Assembly (NCBI GenBank): GCA_022009775.1
Contig: CP091723.1
Coordinates: 186,001-250,000 of the forward strand
Origin: Christensenella sp.
GTDB lineage: Bacteria; Bacillota; Clostridia; Christensenellales; CAG-917
Length of the DNA stretch: 64,000 nucleotides
Reading direction: 5' to 3'
Positions 9,608 to 19,231 of this stretch are shown here, in pieces (the stretch's first letter is position 1; each line of letters starts with the position of its first letter). The position numbers and the translations under genes were made by a program. A model generated the notes under the pieces. It was not told the origin of the DNA. It saw nothing but the letters and a program-made list of their open reading frames with translations, and searched no databases.

Positions 9608-9985
9608 ATGCAACAAGAAATCATAAAACCCGGCGATTATGACATCGTGCTCCCCATTGCAAAACCGGACGGTATTCAAAAAGCCGTTCAAATAGTTTCC
9701 GACGTGACCGAAAAGGCGACTTCTATCGCGCTTATGCAAGAAAAAGTCGTCGGCGCAAGATGCTTCTTTGTCGAAAACGTGTGCGTCGTCGCCGTCATAC
9801 TCGAACCGTTTTATCTCAAAAGCGAACGCGACGGATACATCGAAGAGATAAAATCCGCAATCGAAAGCGCGATAAGCGGCAATGCGATAATAACGACCGA
9901 CATAGACGTTTACACGAAAATCAAAGCCGAAATGACAGACGCGCAAAAAATGGCGTTATACAAAAAAGTCACAGAAAGACTGTGA
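9608..9985 (+). CDS. Small protein, possibly YhcN/YlaJ-like
   Basis: A 125-residue protein starting at ATG 9608, divergent from the riboswitch-controlled gene. The core (IVSDVTEKATSIALMQEKVV, FFVENVCVVAVILEPFY, ITTDIDVYTKIKAEM) loosely matches the spore-associated YhcN/YlaJ lipoprotein domain, which binds through a repeated A..A......V..V..D.D pattern. There is no signal peptide or lipobox, so secretion is doubtful. The family call is tentative. The frame can be extended upstream to 9539, but those residues run into the riboswitch region. Confidence 0.5.
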   Translation: MQQEIIKPGDYDIVLPIAKPDGIQKAVQIVSDVTEKATSIALMQEKVVGARCFFVENVCVVAVILEPFYLKSERDGYIEEIKSAIESAISGNAIITTDIDVYTKIKAEMTDAQKMALYKKVTERL

Positions 9986-10089
9986 CTTTTAAGCATTTTT
10001 CTTCGTGTTTGTTTGAAAGCATCGACAAATCGGTATAAAAACGACAATGTTTGGGTTTGCCGAGATATGCCGTTTTTTCGACGTATTTA

Positions 10090-10455
10090 TTATTTGTTTT
10101 CTTTCTTTTCTCCGACGTATTTCGTCATGTTTTGTCCGTCCGCCCAGAGTTTTTCAAGGCAATAGAACATTCTCGTCTCGTCGTTGAAAATATGCACGAT
10201 AACTCCGCCGTAATCGAGAACAGCCCATTTGCCTTCTCCTACGCCGTCCGTATGCGTGGGTTCGACGCCGTTTTCCGCCATTTTTTCGTCAACGAATTCC
10301 GCAAGCGCTTTCACTTGCTTGTTGCTCTTTGCCGTGCAGATAATAAAATAATCGGTGAGCACGGTAAGATGAGCAACGTCGAGCACGGTTATATCCACCG
10401 CTTTATGCTCGTCGAGTTCGCGACAAATTATATCTTTCATTTCAACAGGTTCCAT
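10090..10455 (-). CDS. rsfS: Ribosomal silencing factor RsfS
   Basis: A 121-residue protein of the RsfS/Iojap family, which binds uL14 and blocks subunit joining when nutrients are short. Visible: DITVLDVAHLTVLTDYFIIC, SNKQVKALAEFVDEKM and WAVLDYGGVIVHIFNDETR. RBS AAGGAGACTTT precedes the ATG. It follows nadD-yqeK on the same strand with a 173-bp gap, the usual Firmicutes neighbourhood. Confidence 0.95.
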   Translation of the reverse strand: MEPVEMKDIICRELDEHKAVDITVLDVAHLTVLTDYFIICTAKSNKQVKALAEFVDEKMAENGVEPTHTDGVGEGKWAVLDYGGVIVHIFNDETRMFYCLEKLWADGQNMTKYVGEKKENK

Positions 10456-10628
10456 AAAGTCTCCTTTTGTCTTTTGTACATTTTATTGTGTGAAGAATGC
10501 GTTTTGTCATTCTCTGTCATTATGATAACACGCATTTCGTCGTTTTTCAACGGTGATTTTCCGCATTATGACGGCAATTTGCCGTTTTTGCGATAATCTT
10601 TGAGAAAAATTCGGCAAGAACGGATAGG

Positions 10629-11741
10629 TCAGTTCAAATAATAATCGACTGCCTCTTGCGTCATCGGGTGCATGGGTTTTCCGCTTTTCATGACCTTGTC
10701 ATACGTGTATCGAAGCACTGTTCTAAAACCTTCGTCAAAATCGCGCATCGCAATTTCTCTGATTTTCGGAATAGGTTCGTAAGTTCTGTCAAATGACAGA
10801 CTATCCGCCGTGTACACGAGTTTTTCAAGCATCGTCATATTTGCTTTCGCAGTCGTGTGATAGCGGATTGCCTCAAGCACGTCTTCGTCCTGTATTCCGA
10901 AATCTCGTCTTGCCTTCTCCGCTCCCAAAAACTGATGCAACACGGGCGTTCCGATTGCGTCTTTTGGCACGTTCAAGCCGTCAACGGACGGGCGTTGCTT
11001 TGCATTGTCGTGCAAAAAGCATGCAAGAAACGTCTTTGTGAAGTCCTGTTTGAGATTATGGCGGGAATTAAGTTCCATTGCCGTCAGCACAACCGCTTTG
11101 CTGTGCGCGAAAAGTTCGTCGCTCTGATAGGATTTAAGGCGCGTTGCCATATCCGAATACTCTTTAAAAAGTCCGAGTTCGTCTATTGCGGATTGCACTT
11201 TTTCGTCAATCTCGTCGCATTTGTCCCCCATAAGAAGTTTCGCTCTTACGACGGACGAAGAAACGTCTTTTCCCGTGTAATCTATGAGAATAAATTCACC
11301 GCCGAATTTTTGTTGCAATGCGGCGGCTCTCGTTTTTACGTCGTCAAAACCTTCCCGTCCGCAAACAGCCACCGGACAAGTTTCGAGAATCTTTTCCGGA
11401 TGATACCACGTATCGAAATATTCGAGACTGTCGCCACCTATGAGATATACGATATCACCGTATTTTTCTTTGAGAACAGGCAACGTCAGTGCACTGTAAT
11501 TGTCTTTTCCGCGCACATTTTCGATGTCGTCTATGACGAAATTCAATCCGTCGAACGCAACTTTAAGAAGTTTGCATCGCGTGGCGAAATCCAAAAATCC
11601 CGCACTTTTGTGCGGTGGTGTGAACGTGGGAACGAGCACGACTTTGTCTATGCCGAGTTGCTCGACTGCGTGTCTTACCATATTTACGTGTTCAAGGTGC
11701 GGCGGGTCAAACGCTCCGCCGAATATCAACGTCTTTTGCAT
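10629..11741 (-). CDS. nadD: NadD-YqeK fusion: nicotinate-nucleotide adenylyltransferase plus HD hydrolase
   Basis: Residues 1-195 are NadD: FGGAFDPPHLEHV (nucleotidyltransferase GGxFDPxHxGH), VPTFTPPHKS, YLIGGDSLEYFDTWYH and SSSVVRAKL (SSTxIR equivalent). Residues 200-370 are a YqeK-type HD domain (AHSKAV, FLACFLHDNAK, RYHTTAKANMTMLEKLVYTAD), a family that hydrolyses Ap4A-type dinucleotides. They are separate neighbouring genes in many Firmicutes and fused here. Start at ATG 11741 because the 50 extra residues to 11891 do not match NadD. Confidence 0.92.
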   Translation of the reverse strand: MQKTLIFGGAFDPPHLEHVNMVRHAVEQLGIDKVVLVPTFTPPHKSAGFLDFATRCKLLKVAFDGLNFVIDDIENVRGKDNYSALTLPVLKEKYGDIVYLIGGDSLEYFDTWYHPEKILETCPVAVCGREGFDDVKTRAAALQQKFGGEFILIDYTGKDVSSSVVRAKLLMGDKCDEIDEKVQSAIDELGLFKEYSDMATRLKSYQSDELFAHSKAVVLTAMELNSRHNLKQDFTKTFLACFLHDNAKQRPSVDGLNVPKDAIGTPVLHQFLGAEKARRDFGIQDEDVLEAIRYHTTAKANMTMLEKLVYTADSLSFDRTYEPIPKIREIAMRDFDEGFRTVLRYTYDKVMKSGKPMHPMTQEAVDYYLN

Positions 11742-11830
11742 GGTTTTATTATACAATGATTGAAAATTATTATCAATTATTTGACGCTCGTTTGTGTATC
11801 GAAAACGATATTTCGGGCAAAAATCGCAAT

Positions 11831-12360
11831 ATGGCAAAAACACTCGATTATATATTCGCAAGCATAGTGCTGTCACTCGTGACTTTTGCATGGGCGACCT
11901 TTGCTTTCAAAAACTGGATAGGCGCACTTATATTTTCCTGCGCTTTTACCGCCGTTGCGATTTTTACGGTTAGTTACGTTCAAAAGAAAAAAGCAAAGCC
12001 GTATTCTTGGGAAAGGCTCGAACTCGAGTTTTGCCTACGTGGCAACGAATATGCAATAAAAACTCTGCTACGTGCTATAAAAAATGCCGATTTTGATAAT
12101 AGTCGCAATTATATTTTGCTTGAAAACGGGATAATAATTGCAAATTTCAAGTTTTCACCGCTTGGCGCAAGCGACGTTGCAAGTGCATGCAATCTTGCGG
12201 CAAAACACGAAAAAAACGAAATTTTTTGTTTGCAAAAGGCATAGACCGCAAAGCGTATCAGATTGCAAACCTTGAAAAAATCAAACTGGATCTGATAAAG
12301 ACGAAACAAATATTTCGCTTTCTTGCCAAAAGAAACGCACTGCCGGACCTAAAAAAATGA
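11831..12360 (+). CDS. Unknown membrane protein (one frameshift)
   Basis: Not recognised. Two N-terminal membrane helices (residues about 6-26 and 31-51) precede a cytoplasmic domain of about 120 residues with WERLELEFCLRGNEYAIKTL and a segment reading LENGIIIANFKFSPLGASDV. The frame stops at 12244. With one extra T in the T6 run 12222-12227 it continues as FAKGIDRKAYQIANLEKIK and ends at 12360, overlapping the next start (ATGA). A restriction-endonuclease-like fold is conceivable but cannot be supported here. Confidence 0.55.
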
Positions 12361-12617
12361 GAACGAAGTTTGATTTCCGCTCACTTGCAGAGACCATGCT
12401 TAATAGACGAAACTTCAAAAACTACGCCTTTTCGGGCGGAATACTTATTCTCGTGTCGTTTATCACTCCGCTTAAAATCTATTATATCGTTTTGGGAACA
12501 CTCACGCTTCTTATGGCTCTTTTAACGCTCACTCCGCTCGGCAACGGAAGCATAACATCCCCGAAGGTCTTCACCCAACTCGAACGAGAATTGGAAGACG
12601 AATACAAACGAGAATAA
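12357..12617 (+). CDS. Small membrane protein of unknown function
   Basis: An 86-residue protein whose start overlaps the stop of the previous gene, so the two are probably translationally coupled. It has a basic N-terminus (RNFKNYAFSGG), two hydrophobic helices (residues about 26-42 and 44-60) and an acidic tail. Not recognised. Confidence 0.55.
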   Translation: MRTKFDFRSLAETMLNRRNFKNYAFSGGILILVSFITPLKIYYIVLGTLTLLMALLTLTPLGNGSITSPKVFTQLERELEDEYKRE

Positions 12618-12651
12618 CAAGGAAAATTTGTATTTCACCGAATATTCTAAT

Positions 12652-12822
12652 CGGGTGTGGGTGTCCCACCCAACTGTCATGTTGAGCCTGCCGAAACATC
12701 CAGCCGTAAGGCGCATATTTTTCTTTTCGCTGCGCTAGATTCTTCGACTACGCTCAGAATGACAAGGATTTTTGTGGTTCAACAAATATTTTCAAATCGG
12801 GTGTGGGTGTCCCACCCAATCA
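12652..12822. repeat. Palindromic TGTCAT...ATGACA repeat between 25-bp direct repeats
   Basis: The central part begins TGTCATGTTGAGC and ends GCTCAGAATGACA, an imperfect terminal inverted repeat. This TGTCAT-TCTGAG-type sequence recurs in many bacterial genomes from my general knowledge. It is flanked on both sides by the same stretch of about 25 bp (AATCGGGTGTGGGTGTCCCA and on), at about 12651-12675 and 12796-12821. This suggests insertion into, or recombination at, the head of an F1 element. No transposase is encoded. Confidence 0.65.
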
Positions 12823-13090
12823 AAGCACCAAGCCGACAATCTTGCGAAATTGTGGCATGATTTTTTGCCCGTGTGTGAATTGATAGCAAAGATTTTCGGC
12901 GCGGTTAGCAGAACAAAAGCCTAATGCGGCTCTCGGCGTTGCTTGCAAGCAAGCGATGCCGTTGCCGCAATGACGGCTTTTGTTCGGATGAAGAACAAGG
13001 AAACACCCATCTGAAACAAAACCCAACGTACAAAATTGTACGTGATTTTGGAGCAGATGGGTGTTGACGCAGCTATTCGCCAAATAGGCG
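12797..13090. repeat. F1 repeat, copy B, at the 3' end of obg
   Basis: Fuller copy of the F1 family. Modules in order are a stem AAGCCGACAATCTT/AAAGATTTTCGGC, a stem GAACAAAAGCC/GGCTTTTGTTC around a GCTTGCAAGCAAGC hairpin, and the terminal module ACACCCATCTG/CAGATGGGTGT with the inner hairpin ACGTACAA/TTGTACGT. Compared with copy A the outer stem has changed on both sides (C-G to T-A), a compensatory change. It ends 15 nt from the obg stop codon. Apart from the two repeats, 12618-13091 holds nothing else. Confidence 0.7.
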
Positions 13091-13091
13091 A

Positions 13092-14354
13092 TTAATCAAC
13101 CCATTCGAATTCGATGTCGCCGATAATAACAGTATCCCCTTCCTTCATGCCGCGCTTTTTAAGTTCGGCAATAACTCCGCGGTCCTTAAGGACTTTCTGG
13201 AAGAATGCGAAAGAGTCTTGAGATGAAATGGTGACGTTTTGGATGAGAAAGTCAACAAGACCGCCGTCAACAAAGAACGAACCGTCGTCAAGACGTGTGA
13301 CGGTGAATTTTTGATCGGTCTTGGGCTCAAGCTCGAAGTTTTCGTCACGCTCGATGCGAGAAGGCGGTGGAAGTTCGTCCACTTTCTCTTTCATGACTTT
13401 GAGAAGCTCATCGATGCCTTGATGCGTGAGCGCGGACACAACGTACACCTTTTTGCCGATCGCCTTTTCAAACTTTGCGACTTCGTCGGGATCGGTGAGA
13501 AGATCTGCTTTGCCAGCCACAACGATTTGCGGTATCTGTGCCAGTTTTTCACTGTAAGTTGCAAGTTCCGCATTGATTTTGTTGTAGTCGTCAATGGGGT
13601 CTCTGCCTTCGCTTCCGCTGATGTCTACAACGTGAACGATAAGACGCACGCGCTCTATGTGGCGCAAGAAATAGTGACCGAGCCCCGCACCTTCGCTCGC
13701 GCCTTCAATAAGCCCCGGAATATCCGCAATGACAAAACTTTCATCGTACATCTGCACAACGCCGAGATTTGGATTTATCGTCGTAAAATGATAGTTTGCA
13801 ATCTTCGGTTTTGCCGACGTCAAAACGCTAAGAAGCGTCGATTTGCCAACGTTCGGGAATCCGACGAGACCGACATCCGCAATGGTTTTGAGTTCGAGCG
13901 TAACCTGATGCTCTTCTGTTGTTTCACCAAGTTGCGAAAATGACGGCGCCTGACGTTTTGCGTGTGCAAATCTGTTGTTGCCTTTGCCGCCGCGACCGCC
14001 CTTCAACGCTACGAAAGTTTCGCCGTCGTCAAACAAATCGCAGATGACTTTTCCGCTTTCGGTGTCGCGAATGACAGTGCCGACGGGCACTTTGATAATA
14101 AGCGGCGGAGCGGATTTGCCCGTGCAGTTCTTTGCTTCGCCGTCGCCGCCGTTTTGCGCGCGATAAAACTTTTGAAATTTGAAGTCGATAAGTGTGTTTA
14201 TTTCCTTATCCGCAACGAACACGACGTCACCGCCGTTGCCGCCGTCACCGCCGTCCGGTCCGCCGTTGGGAACGAATTTTTCACGGTGAAACGACACTTT
14301 ACCGTTGCCGCCGTTGCCTGCTTTTATAAATATTTTTACGTAATCGAGAAACAT
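13092..14354 (-). CDS. obg: GTPase Obg (ObgE/CgtA)
   Basis: Ribosome-assembly and stress GTPase of 420 residues. N-terminal glycine-rich Obg fold (IKAGNGGNGKVSFHREKFVP, NGGPDGGDGGNGGDV), then the GTPase with GFPNVGKSTLLS (G1), DIPGLIEGASEGAGLGHYFL (G3) and AGKADLL (G4), then the C-terminal OCT domain (residues about 345-420). Start at ATG 14354, with AAGGAAGG a suitable distance upstream; the GTG at 14363 would sit directly on that RBS. It ends against an F1 element. Confidence 0.96.
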   Translation of the reverse strand: MFLDYVKIFIKAGNGGNGKVSFHREKFVPNGGPDGGDGGNGGDVVFVADKEINTLIDFKFQKFYRAQNGGDGEAKNCTGKSAPPLIIKVPVGTVIRDTESGKVICDLFDDGETFVALKGGRGGKGNNRFAHAKRQAPSFSQLGETTEEHQVTLELKTIADVGLVGFPNVGKSTLLSVLTSAKPKIANYHFTTINPNLGVVQMYDESFVIADIPGLIEGASEGAGLGHYFLRHIERVRLIVHVVDISGSEGRDPIDDYNKINAELATYSEKLAQIPQIVVAGKADLLTDPDEVAKFEKAIGKKVYVVSALTHQGIDELLKVMKEKVDELPPPSRIERDENFELEPKTDQKFTVTRLDDGSFFVDGGLVDFLIQNVTISSQDSFAFFQKVLKDRGVIAELKKRGMKEGDTVIIGDIEFEWVD

Positions 14355-14544
14355 TTGTTTCACCTTCCTTTGCCGAAGTCGGCGGGAATTTTGTCGTAGT
14401 CAAATCGGTTTGCGTATCTGTTCACACATCGTTTCAATCTGACTATTGTTCACTGTTTAGTATGACTTTTCTTCAATACAATTCTAAATTTAGCGCATTT
14501 TTAGAATTGTTCTCACGTTTAAGCGCATTTATTCCGCGTATATT

Positions 14545-15930
14545 TTATTTTACACTATCTTTTGCAAATTCATCGAGAATTGCTTTTGCGGAACGTTTTC
14601 CTGCCCCCATTGCAAGAATTACGGTTGCCGCTCCCGTCATTGCATCGCCGCCTGCATACAATTTATCTACGTTGGTTTTTCCGTTTTCATCGGCGACGAT
14701 AGTTCCCTTCTTCGACATTTCGAGAGACGGGAAACTTTTTTTGATTATCGGATTCGGAGTCGTGCCGAGCGCAACGATAATCTGGTCGCACTCAATCTCA
14801 AATTCACTTCCTTCTATTTCCACCGGGCGTCTTCTACCGCTTGCGTCGGGCTCGCCGAGTTGCATACGAATGAGCCTTGCTCCTTTGACATTGCCGTTTT
14901 CGTCTCCGAGAATTTCAACGGGATTGACAAGCAAATCAAACTTTACGCCTTCTTGCTCGGCATGTTCGATTTCTTCTGCCCTTGCAGGCATTTCGGCACG
15001 CGAGCGGCGGTAAACAAGCGTGACTTCGCTTCCAAGTCTCAGAGCGGTTCTTGCAGCGTCCATTGCCACGTTGCCCGCTCCGACGACAACCGTGCGTTTT
15101 GCCATGCGTATGGGAGTAACGCTATCGGCCTTATACGCTTTCATAAGGTTGACTCTCGTGAGATATTCGTTTGCAGAATACACGCCGTTGAGATTTTCGC
15201 CTTTGATGTGCATAAACATAGGGACGCCTGCGCCGCTTGCGATAAACACCGCGTCATATTCTTCGAGCAATTCTTCAACGAACACGCTCTTTCCGACGAC
15301 TACATCTGTTTCTATTTTAACACCGAGCGCCTTCACTCCGTCAATCTCCTTTTTCACGAGAAATTTCGGAAGTCTGAATTCGGGAATCCCGTATACGAGC
15401 ACTCCGCCTGCTTCGTGCAACGCTTCGAATATCGTCACGTCAACACCTGCGCGAGCAAGGTCCGCACTGCAAGAAAGTCCGGCAGGGCCGGAACCGACAA
15501 CCGCAACGCGCTTGCCTATCGACTTAGCCGCATCGGACGAAATCAAATCGTTTTCGTGAGCAAAATCGGCAACGTAACGTTCGAGATTGCCGATTGCGAC
15601 GCTTCCGCCGAGTTTTTCACGGCGTACACAATATTTTTCGCATTGGTTCTCCTGCGGACATACTCTTCCGCAAACCGCCGCGAGATTGTTGTCTGCTTTC
15701 AAAATTTTTACCGCACCCGAAACGTCTCCTTCTCTCACCTTCGCTATGAAATCGGGAATATGCACTCCCACGGGGCAACCGCTCATGCACGGAGCGTTTT
15801 TGCAATTTAGGCATCTGTCCGCTTCGGCTTTTGCGAGTTCGTCCGTATAGCCGAGCGCAACTTCGTCAAAGTTGTTTTTACGCTCGGATGCGGATTGAGT
15901 GGGCATAGCGTGTCTTTCAGTCCTGACCAT
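14545..15930 (-). CDS. nfnB: NADPH-dependent glutamate-synthase-type oxidoreductase, NfnB
   Basis: Large subunit of the electron-bifurcating NADH-dependent reduced ferredoxin:NADP+ oxidoreductase. N-terminal iron-sulfur cysteines (CLNCKNAPCMSGCPVGVHIP, CGRVCPQENQCEKYC), the FAD Rossmann motif VAVVGSGPAGLSCSADLAR, and the second NADP motif VVVGAGNVAMDAARTALRLG. Length 461 residues is normal. RBS AAGGAGAG precedes ATG 15930. It overlaps the nfnA stop by 14 bp. The pairing with nfnA favours Nfn over a stand-alone glutamate synthase small subunit. Confidence 0.88.
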   Translation of the reverse strand: MVRTERHAMPTQSASERKNNFDEVALGYTDELAKAEADRCLNCKNAPCMSGCPVGVHIPDFIAKVREGDVSGAVKILKADNNLAAVCGRVCPQENQCEKYCVRREKLGGSVAIGNLERYVADFAHENDLISSDAAKSIGKRVAVVGSGPAGLSCSADLARAGVDVTIFEALHEAGGVLVYGIPEFRLPKFLVKKEIDGVKALGVKIETDVVVGKSVFVEELLEEYDAVFIASGAGVPMFMHIKGENLNGVYSANEYLTRVNLMKAYKADSVTPIRMAKRTVVVGAGNVAMDAARTALRLGSEVTLVYRRSRAEMPARAEEIEHAEQEGVKFDLLVNPVEILGDENGNVKGARLIRMQLGEPDASGRRRPVEIEGSEFEIECDQIIVALGTTPNPIIKKSFPSLEMSKKGTIVADENGKTNVDKLYAGGDAMTGAATVILAMGAGKRSAKAILDEFAKDSVK

Positions 15931-16759
15931 ATTCTCTCCTTAAATTGCACAAATGCGCCTGTTCCTGCTCTTTGTACGTCTTCGAGCGCAATATCGCTTC
16001 GTCGAAATCGACGAGATGTCCGTCAAATTCGGGACCGTCTATGCACGCATACTTTGTCTCTCCGCCAACGGTCAAACGGCAGCAACCGCACATCCCCGTG
16101 CCGTCCACCATCATAGAGTTCATGCTGACCACGGTGTCAATTCCAAGTTCTTTCGTGAGCGCACACACCGCTTTCATCATAGGAAGCGGACCGACTGCAA
16201 ACACGCAATCGTATTTTTTTCCGTCCGAAACGAGTTTTTTGAGCATATCCGTGACATATCCTTTGTTTCCGTTCGAGCCGTCGTCGGTTACGAGATACAA
16301 ATTGTCGCAATTTGCCTTGAACTCGTCAACGTACATCAAAAGGCTCTCGTTTCTTGCGCCTATGATAACGTCAACGCTTCTTTTGTCGGAATACAGTTGC
16401 TTCGCCTGCGGAAAAACGACTGCCGTGCCTATACCGCCGCCGATCAAACATACGTTTTTGTATTTGCTCAAATCGGTTGCGTTTCCGAGCGGTCCCACGA
16501 AGTCGGCAAGACAATCTCCGACGTTCATGTGAGACAATTTGAGCGTCGTATAACCGACTTCCTGCACGAGAATAGACACGGTGCCGTCGGCACGCGAATA
16601 ATCGCATATGGTAAAAGGCACGCGTTCACCGTTTTCGTCCGTGCGCAAGATTATAAACTGACCTGCAAGACAGTGTTTTGCAACCATAGGCGCGTACACG
16701 ACGTACTCGTGAACGTTTGCCGCAAGTTGTTTTTTTGAGATAATTTCAAACTTCTTCAT
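15917..16759 (-). CDS. nfnA: Ferredoxin-NADP+ reductase subunit alpha, NfnA
   Basis: FAD/NAD-binding protein of the dihydroorotate-dehydrogenase-K/NfnA group, 280 residues. Visible: VPFTICDY (FAD binding, RPxSx type), GNATDL, CLIGGGIGTAVVFPQAK (NAD site) and the [2Fe-2S] cysteines in GTGMCGCCRLTVGGETKYAC. With NfnB it couples NADH and reduced ferredoxin to NADPH formation, a cytoplasmic enzyme of anaerobes. ATG 16759 is preferred to the TTG at 16771; neither has a strong RBS. Confidence 0.88.
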   Translation of the reverse strand: MKKFEIISKKQLAANVHEYVVYAPMVAKHCLAGQFIILRTDENGERVPFTICDYSRADGTVSILVQEVGYTTLKLSHMNVGDCLADFVGPLGNATDLSKYKNVCLIGGGIGTAVVFPQAKQLYSDKRSVDVIIGARNESLLMYVDEFKANCDNLYLVTDDGSNGNKGYVTDMLKKLVSDGKKYDCVFAVGPLPMMKAVCALTKELGIDTVVSMNSMMVDGTGMCGCCRLTVGGETKYACIDGPEFDGHLVDFDEAILRSKTYKEQEQAHLCNLRREYGQD

Positions 16760-16781
16760 GATATTTTTCAAGCCGTGGCTT

Positions 16782-17409
16782 TTATTTTGTTAGTTTTCGA
16801 TAATATTCGCAATATGCACGCAATCCGCAATTGGCGCAATCGGGCTTTTGCGAGTGGCAAACGTATCGTCCCTGAAATATCAGCAGATGATGCAGTTTCG
16901 ACCACTTTGACTCGTCAAACGCTTTCATCAATGCTTGCTCGGTCTGTTCGGGCGTTTTGGTGTGAACGAGCCCTATGCGGTTTGCGACTCTGAAAACGTG
17001 CGTATCCACCGCAATAGCGTTTCCGCCGTACGCTTCGCTGTACACGACGTTTGCGGTCTTTCTTCCGACGCCGTGAAGTTTTTCAAGTTCGTCGCGCGTC
17101 GCGGGCATACCGCCTGCTTCCAGCACGCTCAGACTTATGGACTTTATCGCTTTCGCTTTATTATGATAAAATCCGCAAGAAAATATATGCTTTTCAAGCT
17201 CTTCCGAATCCATGGCGACAAACGCTTCCGGAGTGTTTGCGATTTTGAAAAAGTTCGCTCGTGACTTTGTTCACGCGCTTATCCGTGCATTGCGCGGACA
17301 AAACCACCGCTATAAGCAACTCAAACGGCGTCGTGTAATCGAGTTCGCACTTCGCGTCCGGATGCATTTTGCACAGTATATCGAATATTTTCTCATTCGT
17401 CTCGGTCAT
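16782..17409 (-). CDS. nth: Endonuclease III (one frameshift)
   Basis: Base-excision-repair DNA glycosylase/AP lyase for oxidised pyrimidines. Visible: VVLSAQCTDKRVN, LHGVGRKTANVVYSE (helix-hairpin-helix with the catalytic Lys), AVDTHVFRVANRIG (catalytic Asp), and the 4Fe-4S cysteines C-x6-C-x2-C-x5-C (CHSQKPDCANCGLRAYC). The frame breaks at the A5 run 17248-17252; removing one base joins TSELF to KIANTPEAFVAMD. It lies just downstream of the nfnAB start region and points the same way. Confidence 0.88.
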
Positions 17410-17627
17410 AGCGCAATTATGCCACAAAAAACGTGAATTTGCAATAGTTTGCGCGCATACGCAAGAACAACTTTTATTTTTACAAAAGCATATTTACAAA
17501 ATTTTGCCGCATCCCGTCGCGTGCGCGCATTTTATATTTTGCCTTGCACGGCAATATGCACACGATAATAACGTTCGGCTCACCTAAAACTACGTCGTTT
17601 TTATATTTTCGTTTCGTTCAAGGCGGA

Positions 17628-17655
17628 GAAAAAGCACGCAAAGCGTGCTTTCAAG
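17628..17655 (-). terminator. Intrinsic terminator after the DUF3343 gene
   Basis: On the minus strand AAAGCACGC/GCGTGCTTT forms a stem followed by TTTTTC. It lies 30 bp after the DUF3343 stop. The rest of 17410-17685 holds nothing I can assign. Confidence 0.75.
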
Positions 17656-17685
17656 CGGATATTCTCTTCAAGGTTTTTTCAATGT

Positions 17686-17934
17686 TCAAAGCCTGATTGC
17701 GTTGCCGTTTTGCGAGAAATAATAAAATCCGACTGCCGACGGATAGCGTCCGCGCGACAACACCGCCTTTGCCTGTCCCATATCCTTTGCAAACAGTTTC
17801 ACCGACAATCCGCAACCTACGCCTGCCGACGACGGCGTGTTGATGAGTTTGCAAGTCACGCGATAGGACGTCATTTCTTCATAAAAACGTACGGCTTCTT
17901 GCCTTGAGCGGAACGCCACGAAAAATTCTCTCAT
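17686..17934 (-). CDS. DUF3343 protein, putative Se/S carrier
   Basis: An 82-residue protein of the DUF3343 family. These small proteins carry a conserved cysteine motif, seen here as SSAGVGCGLSVKLF, and are often encoded with cysteine-desulfurase-like or selenium-metabolism genes. Here the divergent neighbour is an aminotransferase-V enzyme. A sulfur or selenium carrier role is the family's proposed function, not shown by the sequence itself. Confidence 0.8.
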   Translation of the reverse strand: MREFFVAFRSRQEAVRFYEEMTSYRVTCKLINTPSSAGVGCGLSVKLFAKDMGQAKAVLSRGRYPSAVGFYYFSQNGNAIRL

Positions 17935-18024
17935 ATCTTACCCCCGAAATTATATGTATCCGCTCTCAAATTAATATATTGCAAAAGCACATTTTTGGTG
18001 CGCGCGAGCATAGATTGCTTAATG

Positions 18025-19146
18025 TAATGATATACCTTGACAACGCAGCAACATCGAGATTCAAGCCAAAGTGCGTGATGAACGCGCTTCTGTTCGATTT
18101 GACGCACTCGGCAAACGCCGGACGAAGCGGTCATTCGGAATCAATCGCAAAAACGATACTTATCGACGATTGCCGCACTTTTTTGCTTTCAAAACTTGCA
18201 AACACCGATGAATTCGACCTTGTGTTCACAAAAAACTGCACAGAGGCACTCAATCTTGCGATTTTCGGATTTCTGCAAGCGGGAGATAAGGTTGTCACGA
18301 CAAAAAACGAACACAATTCCGTGTTGCGTCCGCTTTTCAAACTGAAAAAAGACGGTTTGATAAATCTTGAGATTGCCGATACGACAGACGACGGTCATAT
18401 CGATTACGAAGATTTGAAAGAAAAGGCAAAAGGCGCAAAACTCATAGCGGCAGGCGGAGCGTGCAACGTTACCGGCGCAGTTGCCGACGTTGAAAAACTT
18501 GGCAAAACGGCAAAAGAATGCGGCGCAACACTGCTTCTCGACGGAGCGCAAAGCGTGCCGATAATAGATTGCGACACGTCGTGTGCGGATATGATTGCAA
18601 TCCCTGCGCACAAAGGTTTGCACGGAGTGCAAGGCGTCGGCGCACTCGTCGTGAAAAAGGACGTTGCGCTCAAACCGCTTCTGTACGGCGGAACGGGCGC
18701 AAGGTCAAACGAACTTACTCCGAACGTTCAAATGCCGGAATCCTTTGAAGCAGGAACGCAATTCACAGGCGGAATATCCGCACTGTGCCAAGGCGCGAAA
18801 TGGACTTACGACAATCTGTCCGCAATAAGAAAAAATATGTTTAGAATATCGAAAAATCTCGGAACGATTCTGAAAGACGCTAATGCGACGATATATACGC
18901 ACGACTTTGAAACGGGAGTCATTAGTTTCAATTTTTCTTCGGTTGACAGCGGATTTATTGCAGACGAATTGAATGAATACGACGTGTGCGTTAGAAGCGG
19001 ACTTCACTGCGCTCCGCTCGTTCACAAAAAGTATGGGAACGGCAACGCAAGGCGCGGTGCGTGCGAGCGTGGGCTGTGACACTACGGACAACGAAATCAA
19101 CATGTTTGCAAACATTCTGGACAAGATATTGCGGAAAATCAAATAA
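18025..19146 (+). CDS. Cysteine-desulfurase-like aminotransferase class V (one frameshift)
   Basis: PLP enzyme resembling cysteine desulfurases of the SufS/CsdA-like group. MIYLDNAATSRFKPK at the N-terminus, TKNEHNSVLRP, LLLDGAQSVPI (PLP-binding Asp region), PAHKGLHGVQGVGAL (Schiff-base Lys) and VRSGLHCAPLVHK (catalytic Cys). The frame stops at 19079; removing one G from GGG 19035-19037 continues it as GTATQGAVRASVGCDTTDNE and ends it at 19146. Start ATG 18025. It is divergent from the DUF3343 gene, and the pair suggests a sulfur- or selenium-trafficking role. Confidence 0.82.
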
Positions 19147-19231
19147 GACATGCGAAATATATAACGAAAACAATAAGCAAAAATCCGACACTAAAGAGCA
19201 TCTTACTCTTTAAGCAATTATTAAAGTGATC

